In this document: piece by piece, positions 26,492 through 34,825 of the stretch | Numbering within the stretch: the first letter of the stretch is position 1 | How the letters are laid out: each line of letters starts with the position of its first letter | Origin: Bog-473 sp963726135 | GTDB lineage: Bacteria > Actinomycetota > Acidimicrobiia > Acidimicrobiales > RAAP-2 | Length of the DNA stretch: 64,000 bases | Reading direction: 5' to 3' | Assembly (NCBI GenBank): GCA_963726135.1 | Contig: CAVSBE010000008.1 | Location: forward strand, 1,488,001 to 1,552,000 | Notes under the pieces: generated by a model | Seen by the model: the letters and a program-made list of their open reading frames with translations, nothing else | Told to the model about the DNA's origin: nothing | Database searches by the model: none | Position numbers and translations under genes: made by a program

Positions 26492-27549
26492 CTATGGGCT
26501 GTCAAGCCCTAATTTCTGGTGAGGTAGGAGGCTGTACACCTCTCGGGCGACGTAGCGCTTGAGGCACCGGACGGCTTCCTTCTTGGTCAAGCCGTCATTG
26601 GTGCGGCGCTCGATGTATTCGGTGGTGCGCGGGTCGTTGACGATGCGGGTGATCACGATGTGCCAGAGGGCGGAGTTGGCCTGACGGTCGCCGCTGCGGT
26701 TGAGCCGGTGCCGTTCTTGCTTGCCGCTGCTGGCGTCGATCGGTGAGGCACCACAGAGATGGGCAAAGGCAGCTTCGTTGCGCAGCCGCTCGGGATTGTC
26801 GCCGGCGGCGACGAGGATCGTCGAAGCGGTATCGGTCCCAAGGCCGAGAGCGGCGACCAGCTCGGGCGCGGTCTCATTGACCAAGGGCGTGAGGATGGCG
26901 TCGATCCCGGTGATCTCCTCCTCGAGGGCGAGGGCCCGCTTGGCCAACATCCGAAGGGTGAGCTTGGTCAAAGAGACGATGTCGCGCTTGGCCCCGGGCC
27001 GATAGGTCGAGGCCCGCTCGAGGAGATGAAACACATTGAGGGCCCGGAGCTCGTCTCGGATGGGCTCGGGGGCGGTCGAGATCAGGCCTCGCATCTAGTT
27101 GAGCGCCTGGTCCGGGCCTTGCGGGCCGAGGACCGGGCGACCCGGAGAACCCGCATGGACTCGACGTTTCCGTCCCTGGACTTGGCCTCTCGGGCGGCGT
27201 CACCCGAGAGTGCCGCCCGGGCAGCCGAGATGGCGTCTTCGGGATCGGACTTGCCCTTGCGCCGCCGGTGTTGACGGTTGGGACGGTCGACCTCGACGAC
27301 GCGGACCCCTTCGGCCCGGAGGTGGCGCGTGAGCCCCGCGCCATAGGACCCGGTCCCTTCGACACCGACCAGCTCGACCGGGCCGAAGTCGCTCAACCAG
27401 CCCAGCAGCAACTTGTCGCCGCTCTCAGTCGTGGCGAAGCTCTCCACGCCGAGGAGAGCCCCTCGCTCGTCTAAAGCCGCAGCTACGTGCACGTCGAGGT
27501 GCGTATCGACGCCGCCCGTGGTGCCTCGTGGCAAAGTGGTCACTGTCAT
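26492..27549 (-). pseudogene. IS110-family transposase, broken by a frameshift and a stop codon
   Basis: From the ATG at 27549 (AAGAAGG upstream) the DEDD domain is seen: GGVDTHLDVHVA, VGVEGTGSYGAGL and GKSDPEDAISA. The frame ends at 27082. The second half (26492-27094) carries the Transposase_20 domain with HLCGASPIDASSGKQ (nucleophilic Ser region) and NRSGDRQANSALWHI. The reading KART-AL-N-stop-MRGL shows a one-base loss near 27110 and a CAG to TAG change at 27095-27097. Non-functional unless rescued. The flanks at 26348-26491 and 27550 onward would be its ends. Confidence 0.85.
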
Positions 27550-28207
27550 CCCTTCTTTGGATTGGTTTGGGGTGACACCGCACCGAGCGGAACGACGGAC
27601 AGGACAGCGACGGGCCTGTGTCAGGCAGGCTCCTCTGAGGTTTCCGTCCGACCGGTGGGTGTCGAGCGGGCGACCGGGCCAGGCCGACGGATCGTACGAA
27701 GGACAGTCCGCAAGGACGTCAGCCGGTTTGCTGGAGTCAGACCTGGCCTGGGCACCCACCCACACGCTGACCAACCATTCACCGAAGTGGTGGATCACTC
27801 AGCGGCCAACTCAATCCTCGCTGCCGGGACGGGGACGCGAAACGACCCCCCCAAGGGGAGCCGCAACACTGGAAACGGTCCTTGTTGGTCAAAGGCTGGG
27901 CTGGCCGGGTGTGGGCCCGGCCGGACGTCCAGAAGTAGGCGAAGGCGACGGGGCGGATCGTTCAGGGCTGAGCCTTAGCCCGGCCGAACTCACGCAGCCC
28001 CGTCAGCCTCTCGAGGTGGTCGGGGCAGGCCCACGCACCATCCCCGAACCGGTTGCTAGGGACGGTGGCCGCTGTCGCCACGGTGCAACGGCCCACTGAG
28101 GCAACGCAACCGCTGAAGCGAAGCCGATTGCTCTGCGGTGTTGGCTGTGTTATGCCGTCGTTGGAGGTGGCCTTCCGTCAGACCATTGTCCGGGATGGAG
28201 GTGCGCC
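27550..28207. other. Non-coding stretch, possible IS110 left end
   Basis: 658 bases without a confident gene. The first part lies directly upstream of the IS110 transposase start, where this family encodes its bridge RNA (known of the family; not shown here). It also holds one 36-bp repeat (27999-28034). Confidence 0.4.
27999..28034 (+). repeat. 36-bp direct repeat, copy 1
   Basis: Begins CCCGTCAGCC and ends GGGGCAGGCCCAC. Same orientation as 29027-29062, 35/36 identical (T at 28009, C in copy 2). The two frame the secreted Ig-like protein gene. Confidence 0.85.
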
Positions 28208-28909
28208 ATGCGGCCACCGAGGGTCTTTGTTATCGCGGCTGTTCTAACCCTGGGCGCGGCTCTGAGCGCGCTGCCAGCACAGATGGCAGGCGCCCAGTCA
28301 CCGAGCACCAGCGTGCTCGTCCCTTCGAGTGGTGCGACACTGTCCGGATCGACGTACCTTGACGCCTCCGGCTCGAACGCCACCAGCGTGAAGTTCCTGC
28401 TCTTCGGCGGCACCTACGGCTTCGCTGCCCCGGTGGTCTGCACAGCGACGCTGACCTATTACGGATGGGTCTGCGCCTGGAATACCACGACGGTCCCCAA
28501 CGGCTCCTACGTCCTGCTGTCTTATGCCTCCGAGGCGGACGGGAGCGCCTTTAGTTCGGGCGTCAGTATCACCGTCAACAACCCGCCTCCGAGCACCACG
28601 GTCTTGATCCCGGCGAGTGGCGCCACGCTGGATACGGCACAGACCGAAGTATTCGACGCCAGCGCCTCGCCGGGTGTGGTCAAAGTCTCGATCGACCTGA
28701 CGGTTGGCCCTACTACGGTGACGTTCACCGCCACCCCCACCATCTACGGTTGGATAGCCGTCGTGCAGGGGGCTCTATGCAGTCCTGACTGCTCCTCCGC
28801 CTCGTTGCCGGGCTCAATCCAGAGCGTGGCCTCTTACGTGGGTGGGGTGAGCGGGACGAGTCCGCCCGTCAATGTCACGATCATCGCCTACCTGCCGATC
28901 CCCCCGTAA
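28208..28909 (+). CDS. Secreted protein with two Ig-like repeats
   Basis: 233 aa with a clear signal peptide (MRPPRVFVIAAVLTLGAALS to AGAQS, about residue 31). Two homologous ~90-residue modules begin STSVLVPSSGATLSGSTYLD and STTVLIPASGATLDTAQTEV; each ends in a YGW strand. This is a Big_9/Ig-like beta-sandwich pattern. The C-terminus is plain (VNVTIIAYLPIPP), with no anchor. AGGTGC is the only weak ribosome site before the ATG. Function unknown; probably an extracellular binding protein. Confidence 0.7.
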   Translation: MRPPRVFVIAAVLTLGAALSALPAQMAGAQSPSTSVLVPSSGATLSGSTYLDASGSNATSVKFLLFGGTYGFAAPVVCTATLTYYGWVCAWNTTTVPNGSYVLLSYASEADGSAFSSGVSITVNNPPPSTTVLIPASGATLDTAQTEVFDASASPGVVKVSIDLTVGPTTVTFTATPTIYGWIAVVQGALCSPDCSSASLPGSIQSVASYVGGVSGTSPPVNVTIIAYLPIPP

Positions 28910-29026
28910 TCGGCGAGCGCCTAGGTACACCTCATGGCGATCGGAGGTTGTCGGGGCGGGAAGCATCCCACCTGCCCGGTGTCCTGTGACGCTCAAGACT
29001 TCGATACGCGCCCAAACTCCCTGAGT

Positions 29027-29062
29027 CCCGTCAGCCCCTCGAGGTGGTCGGGGCAGGCCCAC
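29027..29062 (+). repeat. 36-bp direct repeat, copy 2
   Basis: 35/36 match to 27999-28034, 1,028 bases further on, same orientation. Confidence 0.85.
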
Positions 29063-29473
29063 ACCTGGAATCATCGATCTCCTCGTGGCGAGCGCCATCT
29101 GCCAGTCCATCGAGGAGTCTCGGTGCAATGGGTTGCCTGGAGGTGGTTGCTATGGACGTTCTGCCAGCACCGGCCTGGCTCGGCGATGAAGCCCGGGCAG
29201 GGGTCGCCAGGCTCGGGCATCCGGTCCACGGTCAGGCGGTAGACGAGGCCCGCGACCCAACCCCAAAGGCGGAGAAGGGTTGGGTCGGCCCACCCCCACG
29301 GACCATGTCAGCGTGGCACAGGGACTGTCCAGCCCGCGCTGGGCTGAAGTGGTTAACCCCGCACAACGATCACACAACGGCGCAGTGCTGGCCGAAGCCT
29401 TTGCGCCCCATGTACTCAGACGCGTGGGGTATTCCTGTCAACCGACGACCGCAGACTTCCGACATGGACGAAG

Positions 29474-29505
29474 CGACCCCGGCCCGATTACGCGGGCCGG
29501 GGTCG
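29474..29505. terminator. Orphan perfect hairpin
   Basis: Perfect 13-bp arms (CGACCCCGGCCCG and CGGGCCGGGGTCG) around a 6-base loop, followed by TCTCG. Very stable, but no recognised gene precedes it, so its transcript is unknown. Confidence 0.6.
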
Positions 29506-29644
29506 TCTCGCTACAAGCACGCGATATGGGCGTGGCGAGCGCCCACTCCGAGAGCCGGTTGGGGAGGCCCCTGCGCGCCGACGATAAGTCTGGCAGGTGC
29601 AAAACAGCCCCGCCACCGTCACTGCCCGGCCGTACCGTAGCGAG

Positions 29645-30088
29645 GTGAACAAGGCGCTCGTCCAGTGGCTGATGGCACCGGAGGCTGAAGGGGTCCGCCT
29701 CACGCTCGAGGACTTCCTGGGGCGGCCGGAGTGGCACCACCTAGCAAGTTGCTGAGGCATGGGTCATGGCGCTTTCGTCCGGGGCGAGGCGGCCGACTAC
29801 GGGCCGACACGGGAGCTTTGCGCCGGATGTCCGGTGCGCCAGGAGTGCCTCGAGGCGGCGCTGGCTGACTGTGACCTAGTGGGTCTGTGGGGCGGGACTA
29901 CGGATCGCGAGCGACGCGAGATGCGACGGGAGCGTCGGCCTGAACAAAGCATTCTGTCCGGGCCGTCCATCCCTAATCCATCCCTAGTAACGGCAGGATT
30001 TTCGGGTGCCTGCAAGGCGGAAACGTCGATATCTTCCCTGGTCAACAGCACGTCACGCGCCCCGACACTCCCCCACAGGCACACCTAG
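29645..30088 (+). pseudogene. WhiB-like gene with one in-frame TGA
   Basis: From a GTG at 29645 the product reads LTLEDFLGRPEWHHLASC, then TGA at 29753-29755, then GMGHGAFVRGEAAD and the intact LCAGCPVRQECLEAAL and LVGLWGGTTDRERREMRRE. In WhiB proteins the residue after this first cysteine is usually Arg, so a CGA to TGA change explains the stop. Restart at the ATG at 29759 would make a protein lacking the first of four cluster cysteines. The C-terminus beyond the basic region (from about 29945) is not WhiB-like and ends two bases before the right rnpB repeat. Confidence 0.8.
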
Positions 30089-30090
30089 CT

Positions 30091-30120
30091 GAATCCCGCC
30101 TACAGGCCCGCTCACCGTCA
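30091..30120 (+). repeat. Right direct repeat of the rnpB 3' end (attR-like)
   Basis: 29/30 match to 25857-25886. It lies between the WhiB pseudogene stop and the HxlR gene stop, which begins at the next base. No other rnpB sequence is here, so this is a detached 3' tail. Confidence 0.8.
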
Positions 30121-30600
30121 CTACCTGGTCTGGGGCTGTTCGGCCATGTCTGCGGGCATGCCAGGCCCTGGTCGGACGCGCAACTCGGCGGAGTCGTGCA
30201 CCTGCCCGCAGTTGGCGCAGCTCGTCTGCAGGGTGATCGGGCCGCCGCAAGTGGAATGGACGTAAAGAATTGGCGGGCCGTCGGGGGCCGCCCAGCGGTC
30301 ACCCCATTCGGTCAGCGCGACGATGATGGGAGCCAGTTCGCGCCCCTTGTAGGTGAGGACGTACTCGAAGTGATCCTGACTCCCCGGGTTGCTGCGGCGC
30401 TCCATGATCCCGGCATCGACGAAGCCGTCAAGTCGGTTCTTGAGGATATTGGTCGCGATGCCGAGCGTCAGGAAGTCGTTGAATCTGCTCGCGCCCACGA
30501 ACAGAGCGTTCCTGATGATCAGCAGGCTCCACCGCTCGCCCACCAATTCGAGAGCCCGGGCGGCCGAGCACACCTGAGAGTCGTAGGTCTTTCCAAGCAT
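30121..30600 (-). CDS. HxlR-family transcriptional regulator
   Basis: 159-aa winged-helix regulator: DSQVCSAARALELVGERWSL, the recognition segment RFNDFLTLGIATNILKNRLD and wing YVLTYKGRELAPIIVALTEW. The C-terminal extension has a possible zinc pair (CGG and CANCGQ). Divergent from an SDR/SRPBCC pair with operator-like palindromes between; likely the local repressor. Family members often sense aldehydes, quinones or oxidants. Confidence 0.92.
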   Translation of the reverse strand: MLGKTYDSQVCSAARALELVGERWSLLIIRNALFVGASRFNDFLTLGIATNILKNRLDGFVDAGIMERRSNPGSQDHFEYVLTYKGRELAPIIVALTEWGDRWAAPDGPPILYVHSTCGGPITLQTSCANCGQVHDSAELRVRPGPGMPADMAEQPQTR

Positions 30601-30621
30601 TGTTCCAGCCTAGCAAATTTT

Positions 30622-30669
30622 CACTTGCATCACGCAAGTGATTCACATATAGTCACTTGCATGATGCAA
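30622..30669. promoter_or_regulatory. Divergent promoter with two HxlR operator palindromes
   Basis: Palindrome 1: CACTTGC-ATCAC-GCAAGTG (30622-30640). Palindrome 2: TTGCAT-G-ATGCAA (30657-30669). A rightward promoter TTGCAT (30625-30630), 17-base spacer, TATAGT (30648-30653) is overlapped by palindrome 1 and lies just before palindrome 2, so the regulator could block the SDR gene. Palindromes are seen; binding is inferred. Confidence 0.75.
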
Positions 30670-30717
30670 TCGGTCGGAGGGGAATTCCCTTCCGACTCCA
30701 CTTACAAGGAGGATGTA

Positions 30718-31428
30718 ATGACATTTCTGGACAAGACAGTTCTGATCACCGGGGCCAACCGGGGCATAGGGCACACGTTAGTCGAGGAAGCTCTGCGTCG
30801 GGGCGCCGCCCGGGTGTACGCCGGCACGCGCCAACCACTGACGCATGCCGATCGGCGGGTAACGGCTTTGACCTTGGACGTGACCGATGCGGCGCAGATT
30901 CGGGCGGCCGTAGAGCAGATCGAATCCCTCGACATCCTCATCAACAACGCCGGGATCGCGCTGTACGACGACCTGAGCGACCGCACCCTGCTCGAGCGCC
31001 ATCTGGCCGTGAACTTCTTCGGCCCCTACGAGATGACGCAGGCATTCCTGCCGATGCTGACGCAGTCGGGGGGAGCAATTGTCAACAACGTGTCGGTCAT
31101 GGCGCTGGCCCCATTGCCTATCACTCCGGCCTACGCGATCTCCAAGGCCGCCACGTTCAACTGGACTCAATCCATGCGCGCCCTTCTTGCCGGTCAGGGC
31201 GTGAGGGTTCACGCCGTACTGACCGGCCCAACGGACACGGACATGACGCGGGGTTTCGAGATCCCCAAGGCATCTCCACAGTCAGTGGCGCGAGCGATCC
31301 TCGACGGGGTGGAGAACGGTGAGGACGACATCTTTCCTGACCCGATGTCGGCCACGTTGGCGGAGAGCTGGAGCGGCGGTGCGGTCAAGGCATTCGAGCG
31401 TGAGAGTGCAGCGCTCGTCGCGGCATAG
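30718..31428 (+). CDS. Short-chain dehydrogenase/reductase
   Basis: 236-aa NAD(P)-dependent SDR. Cofactor motif TGANRGIG, NNAG, catalytic Ser in NVSVMALAP, and Tyr-x-x-x-Lys in AYAISKAA. AAGGAGG lies 5 bases before the ATG at 30718, fixing the start. First gene after the HxlR-controlled promoter, followed 47 bases later by an SRPBCC gene. Substrate unknown; probably a carbonyl compound detoxified under HxlR control. Confidence 0.92.
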   Translation: MTFLDKTVLITGANRGIGHTLVEEALRRGAARVYAGTRQPLTHADRRVTALTLDVTDAAQIRAAVEQIESLDILINNAGIALYDDLSDRTLLERHLAVNFFGPYEMTQAFLPMLTQSGGAIVNNVSVMALAPLPITPAYAISKAATFNWTQSMRALLAGQGVRVHAVLTGPTDTDMTRGFEIPKASPQSVARAILDGVENGEDDIFPDPMSATLAESWSGGAVKAFERESAALVAA

Positions 31429-31475
31429 CAAGTCTGTTCCCAAGTCCACACACACCGAAAGGAACTGAAGAGACC

Positions 31476-31922
31476 ATGAATTTCCAAGATTTCACCGCTA
31501 CCTTCACTGTCGATCAACGCCCCAAAGAGGTCTTCGCTGCCATCAACGACGTTCGTAGTTGGTGGTCCGGAGATGTCGAGGGCAGCACCGACACCGTCGG
31601 GGATGTCTGGACCTACCGTTACAAGGACATCCACTACTCCAAGCAGAAGATCACCGAGCTCGTCCCGGGCAAAAGAGTCGCCTGGCACGTGCTGGATGGC
31701 TACCTCGACTTCACCGAGGACAAGACGGAGTGGACGGGCACGGACATCGCATTCGACATCACGGAGAAGGACGGCAAGACGGAGGTCCGGTTCACTCACG
31801 TCGGCCTGACTCCGGAGTTCGAGTGCTACGACAACTGCTCGAATGCATGGGGCTTTTACATCAAGGAAAGCCTGCGCGAGCTGATCACCTCAGGCCAGGG
31901 CCAGCCGAACGCAGCGGAGTGA
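31476..31922 (+). CDS. SRPBCC (START/AHSA1-like) domain protein
   Basis: 148 aa. Opening ATFTVDQRPKEVFAAINDVRSWWSG is the START/AHSA1 N-terminal strand and helix; TGTDIAFDITEKDGKTEVRF and the last helix (NAWGFYIKESLRELI) complete the helix-grip fold. Hydrophobic ligand binding is the family property. Co-transcribed with the SDR; GGAACTG-AAGAG precedes the ATG. Confidence 0.85.
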   Translation: MNFQDFTATFTVDQRPKEVFAAINDVRSWWSGDVEGSTDTVGDVWTYRYKDIHYSKQKITELVPGKRVAWHVLDGYLDFTEDKTEWTGTDIAFDITEKDGKTEVRFTHVGLTPEFECYDNCSNAWGFYIKESLRELITSGQGQPNAAE

Positions 31923-31948
31923 GGATGGGCGGGAGCGCGGTTCAAGAA

Positions 31949-31986
31949 GGGAGAGACGGGCTCGAGCATCCGGGCCCGTCTCTCCT
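31949..31986 (+). terminator. Terminator of the SDR-SRPBCC operon
   Basis: Perfect 11-bp stem GGAGAGACGGG / CCCGTCTCTCC (31950-31960, 31975-31985) with a 14-base loop, 27 bases after the SRPBCC stop. No long T run follows, as is common in high-GC genomes. Confidence 0.75.
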
Positions 31987-32147
31987 GATAGCAGGGACGT
32001 CCTCACTTCCTGCGCCCTGCTGCGCTCCCATCCTCGTATAGACGCCGACCGAAGGACGAACTGGGCGGTAACGGGCGCCAATCTTCCCCAGGTCGCGGTG
32101 TCTCTATCAGCGGCAAGACACAGCACCGATCAAAGGAGAGCCAGGAA

Positions 32148-32731
32148 ATGGGAAAGATTGTCGTCACCACCAACATCTCGCTCGATGGAGTCGTCGAGGA
32201 CCCAGACGGCCGGGAAGGCTCCAGCCACGGCGGCCGGTTCGGGCAGTTCGGGAGCCAGGACCTCGAAGGGTGGGCCAAAGTCGAGACCGACGACACGAGG
32301 CACTCCACTCCGAGGCCATCCTTCTGGGCCGCAAGAGCGACGAGTGGTTTGCCTCTCTATGGCTGAGTCGGACCGGAGAATGGGCCGACCGATTGAACAG
32401 CCTCCCCAAGTACGTCGTGTCGTCCACCCTGGAGGAGCCCAAGTGGTCCAACTCGACCGTGCTCCGGGGTGACGTGGTCAAGGAGGTCTCCAAGCTGAAG
32501 GAGGAGATCGACGGTGACATCGTCATTTACGCGAGCTACCAGCTCGTGCGTACGCTAATCGAACACCGCCTTATCGACGAGTTTCGGCTTGTCATCTTCC
32601 CGGTTGTGCTCGGAGTGGGAGAGCGCCTCTTCGCCGAGACCGGCGTCACGACACCGCTGCGTCTCGTCCGCGCAGAAAGCATAGGTGAAGGTCTGCCGTT
32701 GCTCACGTACGAGGTCGTCCGCGCCGCATAG
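32148..32731 (+). pseudogene. RibD-C/dihydrofolate-reductase-like protein, frameshifted
   Basis: The ATG at 32148 begins MGKIVVTTNISLDGVVEDPD, the standard start of this family. The frame leaves the family at about 32290. The correct continuation is one frame over (EALHSEAILLGRKSDEWF, KYVVSSTLEEPKW, VIYASYQLVRTLIEH, FPVVLGVGERLF) up to the stop at 32731. One small indel in about 32285-32305 explains it. Without that error it would be a full-length ~193-aa NADPH-binding reductase. Confidence 0.85.
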
Positions 32732-33258
32732 CATCGCAGAGCGGCCTCGTTGCCTTCGGACCGCCGTAGAGCGCTCATAGCGTGGAGGCTTATGTCGGGG
32801 TCTTCGATCAGGCGCAGGAGGACGACGACAGTGCGTTCGTCTCTCCTAAAGCGCCATAAGGAGTGGACGATCATCTGACGGGACTTCCCGTAGTTGCGAT
32901 CTGTCACGAGGTCGAGCAAAACATCGGCATCTCGCACCGTGGCCGAAGTTGCCAACGCATCGCCGATAGCCCAGCCTGCGAGCTGCTCACGAGGCGCCCA
33001 AGTGCGGAAGGCCTGTAGGAGAGGCTGGAACGCCAAGGGTCGTGCCCAGGGTCGCCTCAGGTGTCTGGCCACCGCCTCGACCACCTTAGGTTCGGTCAGG
33101 GACGGAAGCAGCATCAACAGGACGGGCATTGCCGCCCGCTCGTCAAACGTGGACGGAGCGAAGTACTTGGTGTTGTTCACGAATCGACCGAAGTCTTCGA
33201 CTCCTTCGATGCCTGCCTCACGGAGCGTTTGGCGCACACGTGTCGTGTCGTCGGCCAT
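32536..33258 (-). CDS. HEAT-repeat-like helical protein, 3' end doubtful
   Basis: From the ATG at 33258 the protein (MADDTTRVRQTLREAGIEG) has repeated helical pairs: MPVLLMLLPSLTEPKVVEAV, PLLQAFRTWAPREQLAGWAI, VLLDLVTDRNYGKSRQMIVH and TVVVLLRLIEDPDISLHAM. This is a HEAT/ARM-like pattern. The last ~60 codons (32536-32731) run antisense through the RibD-like gene and look non-native, so the true C-terminus was probably lost. Function unknown. Confidence 0.6.
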   Translation of the reverse strand: MADDTTRVRQTLREAGIEGVEDFGRFVNNTKYFAPSTFDERAAMPVLLMLLPSLTEPKVVEAVARHLRRPWARPLAFQPLLQAFRTWAPREQLAGWAIGDALATSATVRDADVLLDLVTDRNYGKSRQMIVHSLWRFRRDERTVVVLLRLIEDPDISLHAMSALRRSEGNEAALRCYAARTTSYVSNGRPSPMLSARTRRSGVVTPVSAKRRSPTPSTTGKMTSRNSSIRRCSISVRTSW

Positions 33259-33353
33259 TGCACCATCTTGCCGTGAGGTGGGTCTCATGAGCTATCCCAT
33301 AAGTGCCGAACGGCCTCGCCGACCCGGCGAACCCGGGCACCCGCTGTCTCTAC

Positions 33354-33716
33354 TCACATCAATTGGCATTCCACGGCGATTTGCTCGGTCTTGTTGGCGC
33401 TGACTATGACCGGCTTCAACGCATCACAGACCATTTCGCGTCCATTGGACATCACCCTTGGGCTATCACCCACGGCTGTATACGTTCCGACCGGAAGGGT
33501 CGCAGAGAAGGTTCCGTCTGCATCGACCCGCACCGAAACGTGTGTCCCCTGAGGGTTGCTGAATACGACCGTGCCGGGCAAAGGGTGCGTTCCGTATCCC
33601 GGTGCACCTCCGACGGTCTTGAATACACCAGTGGCCGAGCCGGTCTGCGGCGATGAAGAACAGCTGGCCAGGGCGAGCAGGCCAACTGCCAGGGCTGCTA
33701 AGGCGCTCCGCCGCAT
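33354..33716 (-). CDS. Small lipoprotein
   Basis: 120 aa with a lipoprotein signal (MRRSALAALAVGLLALASC, lipobox LASC, Cys19). The rest is one small beta domain (GTVVFSNPQGTHVSVRVDAD, GTFSATLPVGTYTAVGDSP) resembling carboxypeptidase-regulatory/Cna_B-like folds, with two later Cys (MVCDALK, AVECQLM) that may form a disulfide. Membrane-attached, outside the cell. Role unknown. Confidence 0.75.
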   Translation of the reverse strand: MRRSALAALAVGLLALASCSSSPQTGSATGVFKTVGGAPGYGTHPLPGTVVFSNPQGTHVSVRVDADGTFSATLPVGTYTAVGDSPRVMSNGREMVCDALKPVIVSANKTEQIAVECQLM

Positions 33717-33837
33717 TCAGTCAACTATGACGCCCTGAGTCACCATTTGGTTCACACCGTCACCGACGTGCCGCAATATCGCACCTTCCCGGCGAACGGG
33801 GCGGATTTGGAACCAGCGGGCTGGATAGGGTCGGTAG

Positions 33838-34665
33838 ATGACCGATCCCGCCGGCAAAGCGGTGTTGACGACCGGAGCAAACTCGGGAATCGGCTTGGCA
33901 ACGGTTGTGACACTCGCCACGCTGGGATTTCGCTCGATCGGCACTGTGCGTTCCGAATCCAAGGCTGACGCCATCACGGCGGCGGCGAAGGAGGCCGGCG
34001 TTCGAGTTGAGACGGTGCTGCTCGACGTCACGGATGCAATGGGATGTGCCGAAGTGGTGAACCGGGTACGCCCCTGGGCGATCGTGAACAATGCTGGCTA
34101 CTCGGGAGTAGGCGCTATTGAGGATGTCAGCGACGACGAAGTTCGTCATCAACTCGAGACAATGGTGGTAGCTCCGATGCGCCTGGCTCGCTTGGCGCTG
34201 CCCCACATGCGGGCGGCCGGGGATGGTCGGATTGTCAATGTCTCGTCTATCTATGGACTGACCACGACTCCGCTTTCCGGTTGGTACCAAGCGTCCAAAC
34301 ATGCACTTGAGGCAGCTTCGGACGCGTTGAGGCTCGAAGTCGCCCGAGATGGCATCCAGGTCGTGCTCATTGAGCCGGGTGGACTCAAGACGGGCATTTG
34401 GGAGGAGTTTGAATCAGACGTGTCACGCCGCGAGGATTCGGGCTACGAGGCCGCCTACCATCGAATTGGAGCCCTGATCCAGTCGTTTATGCCATTCATG
34501 GGAGAACCAGAGGGGGCGGCAAAGGCCATTGCCAAAGCTCTCACTGCGAAGGTGCCGCATGCTCGGTACCTCGTAGGTCGAGATGCGCAGATGATTGCCG
34601 CTTTCCAACCGCTTCTTCCCGCGGCGCTGCGCGACCGAGTTACCCGGTTCGTGGTCGGCCTCTGA
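33838..34665 (+). CDS. Short-chain dehydrogenase/reductase
   Basis: 275-aa SDR with TGANSGIG, NNAGYSG, NVSSIYG and Tyr-x-x-x-Lys in WYQASKHA; the C-terminal region (MIAAFQPLLPAALRDRVTRF) is that of retinol/steroid-type SDRs. ATG at 33838; no strong ribosome site seen. No partner genes in a shared operon. Confidence 0.9.
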   Translation: MTDPAGKAVLTTGANSGIGLATVVTLATLGFRSIGTVRSESKADAITAAAKEAGVRVETVLLDVTDAMGCAEVVNRVRPWAIVNNAGYSGVGAIEDVSDDEVRHQLETMVVAPMRLARLALPHMRAAGDGRIVNVSSIYGLTTTPLSGWYQASKHALEAASDALRLEVARDGIQVVLIEPGGLKTGIWEEFESDVSRREDSGYEAAYHRIGALIQSFMPFMGEPEGAAKAIAKALTAKVPHARYLVGRDAQMIAAFQPLLPAALRDRVTRFVVGL

Positions 34666-34825
34666 GTAGCAACAGGGACGTGCGTAGCGGTAGGCGAAGG
34701 ACGCCACAAAGCGGGGCTGCGCGAACCGAGAAGAATGCCGACCCGATCGCCCGTGGCGCATGGCGGATGCTCCATCGTGGATCTCTACCGGATCGCGCCC
34801 CGATGCCTCCAAAGCGTCCCGTTGC

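Larger units (their letters stand above)
28910..29644. other. Stretch with no confident gene
   Basis: 735 bases. Several frames are open but none resembles a protein family. It holds the second 36-bp repeat and a strong hairpin (29474-29505), which suggests a transcript ends here from a gene or RNA I do not recognise. Confidence 0.4.

Noticed and set aside
29753..29755. TGA in the WhiB gene as a selenocysteine codon
   Set aside because: No SECIS-like hairpin follows, and the family has Arg, not Cys, at this place.
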